A stretch of DNA of 64,000 nt from Acinetobacter soli (GTDB lineage Bacteria; Pseudomonadota; Gammaproteobacteria; Pseudomonadales; Moraxellaceae): assembly GCF_000760595.1 (NCBI RefSeq), contig NZ_BBNM01000002.1, positions 372,001 to 436,000 of the forward strand, written 5' to 3'. The notes under the pieces are model-generated. The model was not told the DNA's origin, ran no database searches, and worked only from the letters and a program-made list of their open reading frames with translations. A program made the position numbers and the translations under genes. Below are positions 63,257 to 64,000 of this stretch, one piece after another. Within the stretch, counting starts at the first letter, position 1, and each line of letters starts with the position of its first letter.

Positions 63257-64000
63257 ATGCGCTACGATTTTGTTGACCTTCGCTTGTTTTTACATGTCGT
63301 CGATACAGGCAGCCTGACTCACGGTGCTGAGCGGGCCGCGCTCTCCTTGCAAGCTGCCAGCGAACGTATTCGTAAATTAGAACACTATTTCGGTTGTGCC
63401 CTGTTTACGCGGCATCGAACTGGTGTCGAACTGACTCCTGCGGGGCAACGCGTTTTAGATCATGCCCGTGTGCTGTTGCAGCAAGCTCAATTGTTAGAAC
63501 AAGACATGAACCGCTTTCGCGCTGAACCTCAGCAGCGACTCCACTTATGGTGTAACTCATCGGCACAAAGTGAATATCTGCCGACATTACTGCCAATGTT
63601 TTTGCTCAAGCACCCTACGATCAGTATTGAATTGCACGAGGCAGAAAGCTCTGAGATTATTCAGGCACTCGAACAGGGACGCGCACAATTGGGGCTGGTC
63701 TCAAGCTTCTCCCAGACTGAATATTTACAAACTCAAGATTTTGTCCATGATCCTTTGGTGTTGATATGCCCAGCTACGCATCAGTTTACTCGCCAGCATC
63801 CGCTCAATTTACCGGCGGTGTTTAGCGAGAGTATGATCGGATTAAGTACGCATCACTCCTTACAGCGCTCAATCGATATTCAGGCACGTGCGCTTGGTAT
63901 TCACATCGATTACCGTTTACGCCTACCAAATTTTACTGCCATTGCCGAAGTGGTGGCCGCAGGTGCGGGTGTGGCGATTATGCCAGCGCGTGCAGCAAGC
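63257..64000 (+). CDS. LysR-family regulator (cut by window end)
   Basis: Partial gene: 248 codons from ATG 63257 are open to the last base, so the C-terminus is missing. The N-terminal helix-turn-helix (LRLFLHVVDTGSLTHGAERAALSLQAASERIRKLEHYFGCALFTRHRTGVELTPAG) is of the LysR type, and the following part is a substrate-binding domain. It lies 112 bp after the permease, with its own likely promoter. No target can be named. Confidence 0.9.
   Translation, partial: MRYDFVDLRLFLHVVDTGSLTHGAERAALSLQAASERIRKLEHYFGCALFTRHRTGVELTPAGQRVLDHARVLLQQAQLLEQDMNRFRAEPQQRLHLWCNSSAQSEYLPTLLPMFLLKHPTISIELHEAESSEIIQALEQGRAQLGLVSSFSQTEYLQTQDFVHDPLVLICPATHQFTRQHPLNLPAVFSESMIGLSTHHSLQRSIDIQARALGIHIDYRLRLPNFTAIAEVVAAGAGVAIMPARAAS

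Overview
The window is a stretch of a gammaproteobacterial chromosome, almost certainly Acinetobacter. The block ribBX-ribE-nusB-thiL-pgpA-glmU-glmS, an ADC-like class C beta-lactamase, a one-domain BamC between dapA and purC, and a full-length PEP carboxylase all fit that genus. The backbone has moderate GC by eye (not computed), at the high end for Acinetobacter; no species is assigned.

Layout. 1-8451: a membrane protein, then riboflavin (ribBX, ribE), nusB, thiamine (thiL), phosphatidylglycerol (pgpA) and amino-sugar/cell-wall (glmU, glmS) genes, all on the plus strand and tightly packed. About 8474-19564: an A+T-rich mobile island inserted about 25 bp past the glmS stop codon, the zone used by Tn7-type elements, but with no Tn7 genes. 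19607-30883: tyrosine catabolism (fahA, maiA, a VOC protein), small enzymes, a BASS transporter, pncA, dapA-bamC-purC and a polar amino acid ABC transporter. 31092-50840: FNT channel, PAS-GGDEF-EAL protein, rarA, ampC-like beta-lactamase, PQQ sugar dehydrogenase, MerR/CDF metal efflux pair, mutY, M23 peptidase, tag, alcohol dehydrogenase, MocR regulator, and a LysR/dkgB/MFS cluster. 51040-64000: dapB, dnaJ, an RND pump with its TetR regulator, ppc, a RutG-like permease and a LysR gene cut by the window end.

The main find is the island. Its left half is a three-gene set matching the Gamma-Mobile-Trio (GmtY, GmtZ, GmtX), in which two proteins carry tyrosine-recombinase catalytic residues. Its cargo, on the opposite strand, is a three-gene operon matching the anti-phage system Detocs: a histidine-kinase-like sensor (DtcA), a stand-alone receiver (DtcB) and a receiver fused to a nucleoside-phosphorylase-fold effector (DtcC). 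The expected logic is that phage sensing by DtcA sends phosphate to DtcC, which destroys ATP, while DtcB soaks up stray phosphate. A serine resolvase with dyads beside it and an unrecognised 120-residue ORF complete the cargo. The island ends carry spaced inverted repeats, described here from the sequence.

Other points: two parS-like 16-mers in mutY and its neighbour, a perfect 18-bp inverted repeat between the RND operon and its TetR gene, a degenerate cyclohydrolase domain in RibBX, and a small gene after rarA that seems frameshifted in a CG dinucleotide run. I saw no tRNA, rRNA or CRISPR array.
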